A program made the position numbers and the translations under genes. Below are positions 11,016 to 22,590 of a DNA stretch of 53,433 nt, piece by piece. How positions within the stretch are numbered: position 1 is the stretch's first letter; each line of letters begins with the position of its first letter. The stretch comes from Scytalidium lignicola (Eukaryota; Ascomycota; Leotiomycetes), in contig NCSJ02000296.1 of the NCBI GenBank assembly GCA_002812745.2, positions 1 through 53,433 on the forward strand. The letters are read 5' to 3'. The notes beneath the pieces were generated by a model. It worked only from the letters and a program-made list of their open reading frames with translations, was not told the DNA's origin and ran no database searches.

Positions 11016-13342
11016 TTAATTAATTGATAAACAGACTAGAAAATTACATACCCAATTAATATTATCACTAAATAGGAATGGCTCTTCAGGAAGTACTGTG
11101 TCTCCAATGTTAAATTCTGTGGCGGTGCTTTATCAATAAGTTGTTTATTTAAGGATAATGGGTTAACTTACCCGGCCCAACGGCCATAACACCACCGTTG
11201 CTGTTATACTTGGCAAGATTTCTCAACATAATACTCAAAGCTTCACTAGCTTTGAAAGCCTCCAGAGAAGTATGTCTAGAACAGTTCCAAATATTTGCTG
11301 AAGTCTGCAGGGCTTGTCTCATTTCATATCCTCTATCCCATCCCCAGAGCAACGTATCACTCGATTCAGGGATTAAGGAAGTTCTCTGGGATTGCAAATC
11401 AAGACATATTAGCATGGCAGCTAACAGGAAACTATTCTGATCAAGCGAATTCATTAGTAGTTTTTCATCTGCAAATCGACCTGCAGGCTTCGTCTCTTCG
11501 TATTTAATGGATTGATAACTCAGCAATGTGAGAGCAGCATCAACGCACGCTTTCCGAGAGGAACTCCACCTTGGGTCTGATTGCGCGCGAGTAAGATGCC
11601 GTCGGTGTAACACACATACACCTGTCTGATAAATCTGATCGATCGCATACCGTCGTAAGATGACCAGACCCGGTTCCGCAATGGATTCACTGAGCGGACG
11701 AACACGATAGATCAAGGGAAGTCTCTCTCGTGCACGCTCCAGCTCTGCTTCTAGCACTGAGACTTCTTCATCCCTAGGACACGTATCCTGTGAGTATGCT
11801 GCTATCTGTTCAAAGGCTTCCAATAGCGGATGCTTCGCCAGGAAAAATGCGATATTGGTAACCTCATCCATACTCCTCGAAGGGGGGAGTTCGATATCGT
11901 CCTCATCGAAATCCTCTTCCCGCAGATTCCGTGGAAGCTTTACATCCGCTTGTCGTCTTGGAATCATTGCTGGAAGTCCGACTTGAAACGACATCATGAT
12001 ATCACATTGCTTGATTCCGAGCCACAACCTCCGCCGCATCTCGGCTTCGAAGGGCGATATTCCCTTATGCAAGGATGGATCACGATGTAAACCATTATGG
12101 AGTGCGACACGAACTGCCGTGCTAGTTAACATCCATGTGTCAACTCTTGAGTCCGGACTGCTTATAAACTCGGCTTCGATGTGAAGAAGGAGGGTTTCGA
12201 GAAGATGCGGAGTAGGTCTGGATGGGTGTGTAGAGGATATGCATTCTATAGTTCGGGTGCGGAGCTGTGCGACCGTAGATTGATTGAAAGGGAGGGTGAC
12301 GCCGGATAGTAGGAGGAGGTCAACGGAGATGCGAAGTATGGAGAAGAGAAGACCCATCCAGGCAATAGGGGTAGCTTCCATATTTGTCCAGAAATTTTTG
12401 TACTGAGGTCTATTATTAGGACTTGAAATTGTGGCGTGAGAAAAGAAACATACCTCGCGTTGAAATTTCTTTGGATGCACAATTGCTGTGAATGGTAGCA
12501 ATCAGCGGCTATTTCTCTTTGGAGTATGGTAATATTGTAGTGTCACTAGGAACTTACGTCTGAGGATATAAGAAAACCGGAAAAAGTGAGCAACTAATCG
12601 ATCTGTTTCTGCCCGTGTGGGTAATGATGCGATAAGAATTGGCATGCTGATGTTCTCATGGCCGTCAAACACAGGAGTTACGTCTATGAATTGTTGAGGT
12701 CTACTAGACTCGATATTCATGACTTGCTCTTGAATCGATGAATCGTGATCATCAAAATAGTCTCTGATCTCAGCAACCTAAACGACTTATCAGTTCACAA
12801 CCAGGGAAATGATAAAAGGAAGAACCTACATCATGTAAAACGTCTTCCCAGAGAGAAGATGACATGACATTGGCATTTGAATTCTGTCCATTTTCATTTG
12901 GTGTAGTGTTTGGAATTGTTATACTATTTTCCGGAGGGGCAATATGACTATATAACATGTCTGTCTCTGCAGACTGGGCTTCTTTATTGTTATTATTATC
13001 ATTATTATTGGTTGTCCTGGTATTGTTCTGCTTAACCGTCTCAATTAACCCTGTAACAAGCTTCTCCAATCGGTCGAGCTTGGCCCGCGTCCTCTTTGAA
13101 TCTTTTGAATCATCCTTTCTGGGGGTGAACGGCAAATATGTACACAGTTCATCTTCTCTTCGACGAATGCAATTATCACATGGCTCGCCTCTGTTGCATT
13201 TAAGCTTTCGACGTCGACATGCAATGCAGGAGAGTTGGGGCCGGCGGCGTGATATGCGATTCAGTGCGTGGCCCAGATCACTATCTCCGGAGATTGTTGC
13301 TCCTGCACTTGCTGTCGGGGAGTGATTGCGCCCTGGGTCCAT
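11016..13342 (-). CDS. Zn2Cys6 transcription factor with fungal-specific TF domain
   Basis: Probable pathway regulator. I read five exons on the minus strand: 12830-13342, 12558-12777, 12454-12485, 11172-12402 and 11016-11116, in frame throughout, 698 residues. The DNA-binding domain is near residue 38: CIACRRRKLKCNRGEPC then DNCIRR and a sixth Cys (CTY). A short coiled-coil-like stretch follows (KLDRLEKLVTGLIETVKQ), then an Asn-rich linker. The tiny 32-nt third exon supplies PIVHPKKFQRE, which the family has before its middle homology region. That region follows with STAVRVALHNGLHRDPS and FEAEMRRRLWLGIKQCDI. Divergent to the SDR starting at 13908, with about 565 bp between them, so control of that neighbour is likely (inference). 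Confidence 0.85.
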
Positions 13343-13907
13343 TGAGGTTTGGCTCCTTAAAACTCAGTTGAGAAAATTTGTCCTGTAGTGGCTGAATGGG
13401 AGTTCCGTGATGGAAAGGCCGTACAGTCTTACGTGTGTAGTCGGACTCTGCTGTAGGTTCCCGCGACCTTACCCGATCCGTTGTTGGCGCCGGACCGGAC
13501 ATGGTCCATCTACATCTCTCGTCCGCGCGAATTGAACAAGTCAAATTTTGTAGGAGACAGTCAGACCGGTGTTGGTATGTAGCAACCCTCCTGCGACCGT
13601 TAAGTCCGCACGTGCTCGCCACCATAATTGGCACTTCTCTGTAGATACCAAACGTCATGCGTGCTAGAATAGCCCGTGGCATAGGGATGTTGAGTTCATG
13701 GCACGGATTTATGGTCCTCTAAATACGATAGTATGGAGACAGAAATTACAAAGATACTTCTAAGTTCTATAGGTAGAATAGAAGTATATATTCGAGATAT
13801 TCCTGTCTGTAACCATGCTCAATCTTTGCAGTCAGCCCAAAATATTATCATTTAATAGTACTGCTTACATCCGAAGTCTATCTATCACCTCTAAAAACTA
13901 TACCGCA
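13343..13907. promoter_or_regulatory. Shared divergent intergenic region between regulator and SDR
   Basis: The two flanking genes are transcribed away from each other. A palindromic or CGG-type site for the regulator was not identified with certainty. An ATG at 13815 is in frame with the SDR but would add 31 residues unlike the family. Confidence 0.35.
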
Positions 13908-15087
13908 ATGACATCTCATCCAGAATTTGGCAAGAAGACGACCTGCGAGGACGTGGTCGAGGCATTCGCCGACGTTGTCAAGGGCAAGACAAGTATGAAG
14001 CTACATCCCTCTTAACATACATATGAAATGCAAACTTACCCAATGCAAAAAAATAGTTGTCATAACTGGAGTCAGTCCCAATGGCCTCGGTGAAGCCATG
14101 GCCAAAGCCCTTGCAACCAAATCACCCGCCAACTTGATCTTCACCGCGCTCTCCGTCTCTAAAGCAGAGTCCGTGGCCAACGACATCAAGCATCTCCATC
14201 CTTCTCTGAACATTCAAATTCTTCAGCTTGACCTCTCGTCTTTGAAATCCGTCCGCGTGGCGACTGCTACACTCCTCAAATTGGTATCAACAAGCATTGA
14301 CATCTTAATTAACAACGCCGGTGTCATGGCCATCCCCGATCGCACCCTGTCAAAAGATGGTTACGAAATGCACTTTGCGACCAACTTCCTAGGCCATTTT
14401 CTTTTCGCAAATCTGTTGGTCAGTAACAATAAGATAGCCCAAAATGCACGTATCGTGAATGTAACATCTGGGGGGTATATGGTGTGCCCGATCCGATTCC
14501 ACGATCTTGCCTGGGAAGGTGATAAAGAGCTACCAGCTGAGGAAGAGCCGGATATGGCTATTGCAGAGCAGTTAAAGATACCAAAGCTTGCTAGTACAGG
14601 GCAATATAGTCCGATGCTAGCATATTTGCATTCGAATACAGCTTCGATGCTGTTTTCAGTAGGGCTTGCAAAGAGATTCCAAGAGAAGGGGGTTGTGGGA
14701 ATTAGCACTGCACCGGGAGGTGAGTTTACGGTTTGAATTCCACAACATATTGGAGATATCTAAATCATATGGCATTTAGTGGTTGTGACAGAGCTCCAGA
14801 GATATATTGGTGGTTTCCGCAACCCGATCATGGAGTATAAGACAGCATCACAAGGAGCAGCGAGTTTCCTCGTTGCAGCACTTGACCCAGCTCTTCAGGG
14901 TTTGTTTTACNTTTTTTTTTCTGGATTGGCTACCTGATGTGCTAATAAATTTATCCATCCAGGTCATGGCGGTGCATATATCGATGATTGCCAGATAGCA
15001 GACGTTGTCGTGGATCACGCAAAGAGTGAGCGCATTGCGGACCGGTTGTGGAATATTGCTGAAGAAATGACTGGGGCGAAATTCTAG
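13908..15087 (+). CDS. Short-chain dehydrogenase (retinol-dehydrogenase/WWOX-like) with altered active-site Lys
   Basis: Four exons were read: 13908-13992, 14057-14719, 14780-14899 and 14963-15087, giving 330 residues in frame. Exon 1 ends VVKGKT and joins IVITGVSPNGLGEAMAKALA, the cofactor loop. NNAGVMAIP and the NFLGHFLFANLL segment are typical of this SDR subgroup, and VNVTSGG supplies the Ser. The catalytic Y-x-x-x-K reads Y218-L-H-S-N222, so the Lys is Asn. The codon is AAT, one transversion from Lys. The rest of the fold is complete, including GGAYIDDCQIADV near the C-terminus. The protein may be a non-canonical reductase or a catalytically weakened one. An N lies in the third intron (14911). 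Confidence 0.82.
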
Positions 15088-16205
15088 CGATATAATTATA
15101 GATCCCGAAGGTAATCCAGAATGTGATGACTCATTATACTGAGCATAAGAATATCAGACGATCTTAAGGATCTTGTATCTGTTTTACCTTTCGGAATAAA
15201 CATTATATAAGGTGTAAGTTCCTCTGAAGTACTAGGATGATCTGTTAAATAGCCACCGCCAAGCATAAATACAAGACCATTTCAGAATTCCCCAGCTGGT
15301 GATTCTAAATAGACAACAGTACCTTCACTCTCTTGCTTGGTTTCAAATCTCTGCTCGGAGTTCAATGATTTGGGGATTTTATATACCTCTAGTAACTGGT
15401 ATGCTTCAGAGACTCTATTGGTTGCCCATTTCAGTGATGTACAGCACAAAAGGATGTGTGTATGAAACTTTCCATCCACCCCACAAGTTGTGCCCTAGCT
15501 TGTGATTGGCTACAGCTATTACATAAACACCAATTCCTGACAGGTTCACAAGTTGCACCATTTCAGCACTCAACACCAAAATTCAGCTACAAAATATTTG
15601 GATACTAGAGTATAGTTAATGACTAACTAGATTTGGAGACCTGCTTCTTTAATGTCCGACAATTTCGCACTCTTGGCACTTTGGTGGGGTCGCGCGGGAA
15701 GGCGCCATGGTTCCGAAGATACAGCGGGGTTTTTCTGGAACTCCCCTATATGGACCTCTGTTCAAGCTTCCAAACCTGTTGTATAAGCAACTTAGTTAAG
15801 GATGGCCTTAGATTATGTATAGTCATACTCTAAGCTAAACCTCTTTATGATTTTTTACCAGATATTGAGGCGGCCATAGGTGGTGTCGCAGGGCGCGTTT
15901 ACTGTAGATCTATAGATCTGACGTGCTTGCACTTGCTCGAACGGCCCTCTTTGACCATAGTAGAATTTTCATTCCCCTAAAAGAAGCTCTTATAGAGTCC
16001 GGGTTCGGGCTAAGAAATTTTACTCCAGGGGGTAAAACATCATCCTACTGTAACATTTCGATACTACTGTTACGACCTCTCTAAGGCTGAAGTTGGTCGG
16101 CAAATATAGGAGGTGGGGTAAATACAGACGATATATTTCATCGCCTTGTGGAATGCCTCTCTCTCCCCCTGCCATCCTTTCTTCTCTGTGTACGGACTTT
16201 TCATC
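15088..16205. other. Intergenic, no gene seen
   Basis: Just over 1 kb without a recognisable domain on either strand. It separates the SDR from the HET gene. Confidence 0.35.
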
Positions 16206-18378
16206 ATGTCCCAGTATCATTATTCCCCGCTTTCACTGGGGCATGAGAGTATTCGCTTGCTTCGCCTAATGCCATATGAACACGAGAGTGCAGAGAAGTC
16301 CGAAATACAATGTGAGCTTTTCGAGTACTCTCTAGAGGATCAGCGCAAAGGGACTCATCTGTACGAGGCTTCATCCTACGCATGGGGTGGTTTGGCCAAG
16401 CCTCGTTCCATCTCCATAAATAAGTAAAACTTGCCTGTTATGGAAAACCTACACGCGGCGCTATTACGTCTTCGAGATCGCCTATTTGAACGAATTCTAT
16501 GGATAGATGCTATTTGCATAGACCAAGAAAATTTGAAGGAACAGGGTCAACAGGTTCAGTTCATGGCCAAAATCTATAGTAAAGCAACCCGTGTACTTGT
16601 TTGGCTTGGAGAGACGGCAGATAATAGCGATGTAGCGCTGGAAAGGATAAGCATTGCTGCAGAGAATGAATCTCCAGATTCTTTCCACAGCGAAACAGCC
16701 CAGCAATCAACTTCAATGCTGCTTCAGCGACCGTGGTTTCGGCGCATCTGGGTAAGTAGATAAATGTTTGGCGCAATACGCAGAAATAACTGAAAGATCT
16801 ATTCAGGTACTTCAAGAAGTTTCCGCAGCTCGACAGATCCTGATTATGTGTGGTTCAATGGAGATTGATGGGTATGCCTTCTGCTTAGGTATAAATTATT
16901 TTTACAGATGCCACCGAGACTTAGAAAGTTCTATCCATTCAATAACCTACCTGATAAAGGGAGCGACCCTTCGGCCAAAACACCTAATGAGTTGGACGAG
17001 CACGACCTCTCTCAATATACGACCCTTAGGGGAGCTGGTAGATATGTTTCATACCCACGAGGCTACCAAGCCCGTCAACAAGGTCTATGCTTTGCTTGGT
17101 ATGAGCTCTGATAACCCTGGCACAGCTGGCTTGTTGCCTGACTATGAAGTTGGGTGGGAAAAACTCTTTAAGGATCTTGTCAAGTTCCTCCTTTATAAAC
17201 AGGTATATGTAAAGACTTGGTGCGATGAGATGAGAGCAGTAATTAAGAGCAAGGGCTGTGTTCTTGGAAAGGTGTTGTCAGTAGACAACGATGATAAACA
17301 CAAAGTGAATATTAGATTCAAAAATATGACGGATCACCTGGAATACAAGAGGGATTGGAGCGATCTTTGGACTCTCCAAGCTTCAGCAAAACATATCCTG
17401 AAAGGTGATATTGTCTGCCTTCTTCAAGGAGCTTCGAAGCCAATGATTATTCGCCCATCCAAGGGTTACTTTACTGTCATTAGAATTGCTGCTGTTCCTG
17501 AGGAGAAACTTACTAAAGATGGAGATATTGAATGGTCAAAGCTTTTACGATCGATAATAGTCTTTCCATATGATCTTTTACTTATCTGGAACTGGGAAAA
17601 TGCCCTAGAGAAGTTGCAAGATCCAGGAGAATACGAAGCCTTAGCACGAACTAATAATTGGATGTCGGAACATTCCAAGACAGAGTTAAGAAGCAATTTG
17701 GATGAAGCAACCAAAGTATGGAATGATGCAATGATATTAGATGACGTAGAAGAGTATAAAAAGGCAGAAGAAAAGCTTCGAGAAGCAATAGAAGGCTATG
17801 AGATAGCGTTTGGAAAAAAGCATCTGCATATGCTAAAAGGCCAATATGGTCGGACGCCGCTATCCTGGGCCGCAGGAAATGGGTATGATATGGTGGTAGG
17901 TCTACTTCTCGTGAAAGACATCATCTATCCAGACTTGAAAGATAGTCAATCTGGTCGGACACCACTATCATGGGCAGCAGGAGGAGGGCATGATGCTGTA
18001 GTCCAATTATTGATTTCAACAAACAAGGTCGAGTTCGATTCAAAAGACAATTATAGTCAAACGCCTTTATCATGGGCAGCAATGGAAGGGCATAAAGCTA
18101 TAGTCCAATTGTTACTTGCAACAAGCAAAGTTGAGATTGACTTCAAAGATAATTCTGGTCGAACACCATTATCATGGGCAGCAATGGAAGGGCATAAAGC
18201 TGTAGTCCAATTATTACTTGCAACAGGCAAAGTTGAGATTGACTTCAAAGATAATTCTGGTCAAACACCATTATCATGGGCAGCAATGGAAGGACATAAA
18301 GCTACAGTCCAATCATTACTTGCAACAAAGACAGTTAAATCCTATTTTAAGAAAGAAGAAATTATCACAACAATATAA
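16206..18378 (+). pseudogene. HET-domain ankyrin gene with an in-frame stop in the HET domain
   Basis: Heterokaryon-incompatibility-type protein (705 codons plus stop as read). Exon 1 is 16206-16751 and exon 2 is 16807-18378 (intron with GTAAGT donor and CAG acceptor, giving RRIW-VLQEVSAAR). HET motifs are clear: YEASSYAWGG, LPVMENLHAALLRLRDRL, ILWIDAICIDQENLKEQ, ATRVLVWLGET and NKVYALLGM. A TAA at 16425-16427 falls between SISINK and NLPVMEN in the same frame. No splice site skips it, so the full protein needs readthrough or the copy is inactive. A coiled, Glu/Lys-rich linker precedes five ankyrin repeats (17848-18330). Silencing by point mutation is common for incompatibility genes (inference). 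A shorter protein starting after the stop would lack the first HET motif. Confidence 0.8.
17848..18330 (+). repeat. Tandem ankyrin-coding repeats, 102-bp unit, last three nearly identical
   Basis: Repeat starts are at 17848, 17953, 18055, 18157 and 18259, spaced 105 then 102, 102 and 102 bp. Copies three to five share PLSWAAMEGHKA and the KVEIDFKDN connector (truncated in the last copy) with few nucleotide differences, while copies one and two have diverged. Such homogenisation is known for repeat domains of fungal incompatibility genes and suggests recent unequal exchange. Confidence 0.85.
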
Positions 18379-19360
18379 TAAAAATTTTATTTATCTTTCT
18401 TAGCGTTATAGTACAATACCATTTATTCTATATTTTTCTTTATTTACCTTTAATATTTTAATAAAATCAACTTATCTCAGATAATATTTACTTCTTTTTA
18501 TAGATTATTTTTATAGCTTTGATAAAGAGAAGCTTAGAGGAGTCAGTATTTATATGTTATAACTGTAACTACAATGTTTTTATAAAGAACTTTAAATGCT
18601 AGATGATTTTACTTAGAATCTTCTAAAATGTTCTTCCACCTGTATTTAACCAATAAGCTCTTAGTTTTAGTAATATGACCTTAGTGCAAGTGAGCACTCA
18701 TAACCATAGTTACACGCGCAACACTTTCGGATCTTGTTGGCAAAGTCGATCACTTCAATAAAATCACCAACACTGAAGCCAAACCTCATCGTGATACTAG
18801 CTTGTTTGTTATCCTATATGAGGATGAAAAAGGCTAACAAAATGACTCCTGATATTTAAATAGCGGAATATTTTCGTTACTCGGAAGAATTTCGGAGGGT
18901 TCGAGCAACAGGAGTCATCAGAAATATGGAAACCTGTCACTTAGATAAGGGAACATATTGGTGTGGCATGCATGGTTCCGGCTTAGAAATACTACTCCAT
19001 TGTTAAGGATAGGTGAATAGCACAATAGGATGACTGCATTGGGCGAATCTTATCTATGCCATGCGATTGGTCACGCCTGGGGAATGGTGAGATGATGAGG
19101 GCTCCATCATAAAATGTCACTACTGACAGCCGAGAATTGTAGATATGCCGAATTAGGAAAGTCGGCCAGTCACAGTCCTAGCAGACGGGCTACATGCTCG
19201 AAGCTAGATAACTTTAATCCTACAATACAGACCATTAGGGTGGCACGTTTCTTGGAAGGCATTTGAAACGTATATAAACAGTCCCTGCTTAACTCACTGC
19301 GCCCAAGATGTAGTCAAGCCGCTTTCTCGACGTCAGTTCACCATCTACACACCTAAAATT
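18379..19360. other. Intergenic, no gene seen
   Basis: Very A/T-rich directly after the HET gene, then more balanced toward the MFS gene. Nothing coding was recognised. Confidence 0.35.
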
Positions 19361-21020
19361 ATGGACGAGAAAGAATCTATCTAGGATTCCCCGGTTATTG
19401 TGTCCGCAACTGCTACGCATGACCTCTTGAAAGATAGTGATGAGGCTCTGAAATTCTTAGTCCACCAGCAGGAGGTTAGGGTCGTTGTCGACATCAACGA
19501 TGCCAAGAAGCTGCGATGGAAAGTCGATCTCCGTATAATGCCAATCCTCATGACCATCTACTTCTTGCAATACCTCGACAAGACTCTACTCAACTATGCT
19601 GCGGTCATGGGAATCAAAAAGTATCTCAAAGGGAACGAATACAATAACCTCGGAACGATCTTCTACGTTGGCTACATCGTGGCTGAACCAATTACTACCT
19701 ACCTCATGCAGCGATTCCCTATCGGCAAGTACCTTGGGATCAATGTTACCTGCTGGGGAATTCTCGTTGCCTGCCATGCAGCTTGCAAAAGCTATGCATC
19801 GTTGATGGTCGTGCGTCTGCTGCTTGGTGTGTTCGAAGCCTGCGTGGCTCCAGCTCTTGTTCTGATTACCGGCATGTGGTGGACCAAAGCAGAACAATCT
19901 CGTCGGACTGGACTGTGGTATCTGCAAATTGGTGTCGCCCAGATCGTGGGTGCTGCGCTATCCTTTGGCTTCCAACACGTTACGTCTCAAAGGTAGCAAA
20001 CTGGCAAATCCTCTTTCTTTTCATGGTATGTCTGTTTTATTACCTGCTGGGAATAATTGTATGTATCAATTGACAACTAATAATATTTATAGGGATGCTT
20101 GACCGCTATTGTTGGGGTGGTTACCATATTTCTCTTGCCAGATAACCCGATGACTGCGTGGTTCCTCACCGAGGAGGAGAAAGTCCAGGCTATCGAACAC
20201 GTGCGAATCAATCAGACAGGTGTGGAAAACAAGCACTTTAAGTTGTACCAGGTCAAAGAGCTTCTGTTTAAGGATAAAGAGACTTGGCCTTTGTTCTTCA
20301 TCACTCTCTTAGCCATGATTGATAATGGCGTTGTGTCCAACTTTTCCAGCATCATCATCGCCAACTTTGGCTTCTCTAACCAGCGCACTACTATCATCCA
20401 GATGCCATCCGGCGCCGTCTCTATCATTGCTACATTTATTGCAACCTATCTCGTAGGTTCTATCGGCCACCGCTCCTACCTAATCGCCATTATCACTTTG
20501 CCCAGCATCCTGGGTGCGGGTTTACTGCTTGGTAAGTTGTCTGTTTTTCCCCCTTCGTTTTCAAAAAGAGGAACAGATAGCAAGTCTAACAGGAATTTTA
20601 CATTTTACTCTAGTAGGTCTAGGAAATTCCTACAAGGTAGGAAAACTCTTCGGTGTCTACTTGCTCAACTCCTGCCCGGCTATGCTGCCCATGATCTACA
20701 GCTGGAACTCTGCCAATACAAGCGGTTACACTAAGCGTACAATGCGCAACGCGCTCACACTGATGGCCTTTTGCGTGGGAAACTTGATCGGTCCGCAAAT
20801 GTTTCAGACTAGCGACGCTCCAGCATACAACCCGGCTAAGATTGCGTTGATTGTAACAATGTCGGGAGTTGTTGTCTTGGCCTTTGTCATTCGGCAGCTC
20901 ATGGTATGGGAGAATGAAAAGAGAGATAAAGAGATGGAGAGCAGTGATGTCGATCCAGCGAATGTAGACTTTGCGGATTTAACGGATATTGAAAATCAGA
21001 GGTTTAGATACGTTTATTAA
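19361..21020 (+). pseudogene. Allantoate-permease (DAL5)-like MFS transporter, two disruptions
   Basis: Former anion:cation symporter family protein for small organic acids or amides. The exon pattern is 19361-20025, 20093-20531 and 20617-21020. The ATG at 19361 is followed by an in-frame TAG at codon 8 (19382-19384). The downstream frame continues without a break into DLRIMPILMTIYFLQYLDK. Near 19990 the frame shifts by one base: HVTSQR runs into a stop, while VANWQILFLFM continues in the next frame and splices correctly to GCLTAIVGVV. The frameshift lies at an AAA run and could be an assembly error; the TAG could not. The remaining helices, SGYTKRTMRNALTLMAFCVGN and the acidic tail are normal. 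Initiation at the Met near 19536 would lose only the cytosolic N-terminus, so some function is conceivable if the frameshift is false. Confidence 0.75.
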
Positions 21021-21628
21021 ACAGACTTAAATATTGGGTTATTTAAGTAACCATTCTTGTAAAAAGATTATAAGTTAGATTATAATCTTACTAATGTCTT
21101 GAATAAGCAATAAACAGAACCTTTTATACCTTACATCTATAGAAGTGAGAAAGTTGCTTGTGAGTAGAGGTTTCTTTGTTAGGTAGATACTTCAAATGAA
21201 TGGGTGATTTATTTAAAAGCACCTATCCGTCTAAGTAAACCATTCCAATTATGATAGTGAGAGTAGTTCTACCACTATGGCCACTAAGATTACAATATTG
21301 AAAGGATTACTTCTTCTGTGTTGGATGATGCGATCTCGTTTACACTTTGATTAAAAAACTGTCTACATCCTTCCTTTTTCAGTCGTTTCTCATTTCTTTA
21401 TTCATACCATCACCACATTCCTCGGTTCTTTAACAATCTTTAACCAGCAATGTTGCATTCCACACTTGCTGTTGCTAGTGGCAATATATGAATATAGCGA
21501 AGCACTGTCACTACTTTGACGCAGCTCTTCTCGCTGTGACTGTGATTTCTCTCCATCCTGAGCCACAGCGTCACATCGCGTTCACACATTGTGCCAGATA
21601 ACTTCACATCAAATAGAATACAGTAGTC
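21021..21628. other. Intergenic, no gene seen
   Basis: A 3' flank of the MFS gene followed by sequence without recognised features. Confidence 0.35.
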
Positions 21629-21988
21629 ATGATGACAACACCACCAAGCACGCCCTCTAGGACCAAGAACTCTGAGCTAGTCAATGATTTCTCCAGCAAA
21701 TGGGATCTCACACTAGAGTTGGACAGTGAAGAGTTGTCACCGCAGATCCGCCACAGTCGGTCGCTGAATCTGGCGGGGAGACTGCTGCACAGTGCACTTT
21801 CAACATCAGGTTTCTCTTCTTCAAAGACAGAGAGTGTCTCCAATCATGCCTTGACTCCTTTCGAAAAAATTGCCGCGACTTTGCAGTCATCTCAGAGGTC
21901 GATTGACGTTGAATTCGACTGCCTTCAATCATTTCTCCCGAAGCATGCAATGCCATGCCGATCGCCCCCAGCTACAAAGGTTACTTGA
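21629..21988 (+). CDS. Hypothetical protein, 119 residues, doubtful
   Basis: An ATG-initiated plus-strand frame beginning MMTTPPSTPSRTKNSELVND. It is Ser-rich with mixed charge and without membrane segments or recognisable motifs. An overlapping frame of 79 codons exists on the other strand, so chance cannot be excluded. A pyrimidine-rich leader lies upstream. I assign no function. Confidence 0.25.
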   Translation: MMTTPPSTPSRTKNSELVNDFSSKWDLTLELDSEELSPQIRHSRSLNLAGRLLHSALSTSGFSSSKTESVSNHALTPFEKIAATLQSSQRSIDVEFDCLQSFLPKHAMPCRSPPATKVT

Positions 21989-22590
21989 CATATTACTTTG
22001 TCACAGAATTTGCGCGTGTCGGTTTAGCCCCAGCCTTCAGCCAGCAACCAGCACACTTCTCCACCCCCCAGAATAGAGACAGCAATCAACTATTTCTTCC
22101 ATTCAGAATTATACAAGCTTGTTCGAACTGGAAGTTTGAATACTATCCTACTTACTAGCGAATCAGGTCGCTATATAAATAAGAAGAGCTAATCACAGCC
22201 TTTGTTGTTACAAGGCGGGGTATTCAAATATATTGCATCCCACTGTAGATGGCCTTCGGAAGTCAAAGCTACGATTTCGGTTTCTGGACCGAGAATTCGG
22301 AATGTCTTTTCATCTACACTCGGATTCTTAATCGATTGGTTAAGACAGAAGAAGGATTAGATGCGGGGACTTGAGCAACGTATAAAAATGGCTGGCTGTA
22401 GGGTGTTCCGCCATTGCTGACACTTTTAACTGCCGCAGAAGACTCCCGAGACTTTCATGCGTTATTGCTGAGCCGAAATTTTACCACAACCTTTACTATA
22501 TAAATTCTTAAGTAGACGTACATTGACAATAGAAGGCGAAGAAATCTTCTTATTTCAATTGTTACATTTCCACAAATATCGTTCTGGATA
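21989..22590. other. Upstream region of the zinc alcohol dehydrogenase
   Basis: No gene was recognised. The final 150 bases are A/T-rich with a TATA-like tract near 22495 and are the likely promoter of the gene at 22591. Confidence 0.35.

Noticed and set aside
13815..13907. Upstream in-frame ATG of the second SDR
   Set aside because: Adds 31 residues without family similarity; the ATG at 13908 gives the usual N-terminus.
16872..16912. Possible 41-bp intron in the HET gene after MEIDG
   Set aside because: The frame is open either way and the length is below typical; left as coding.
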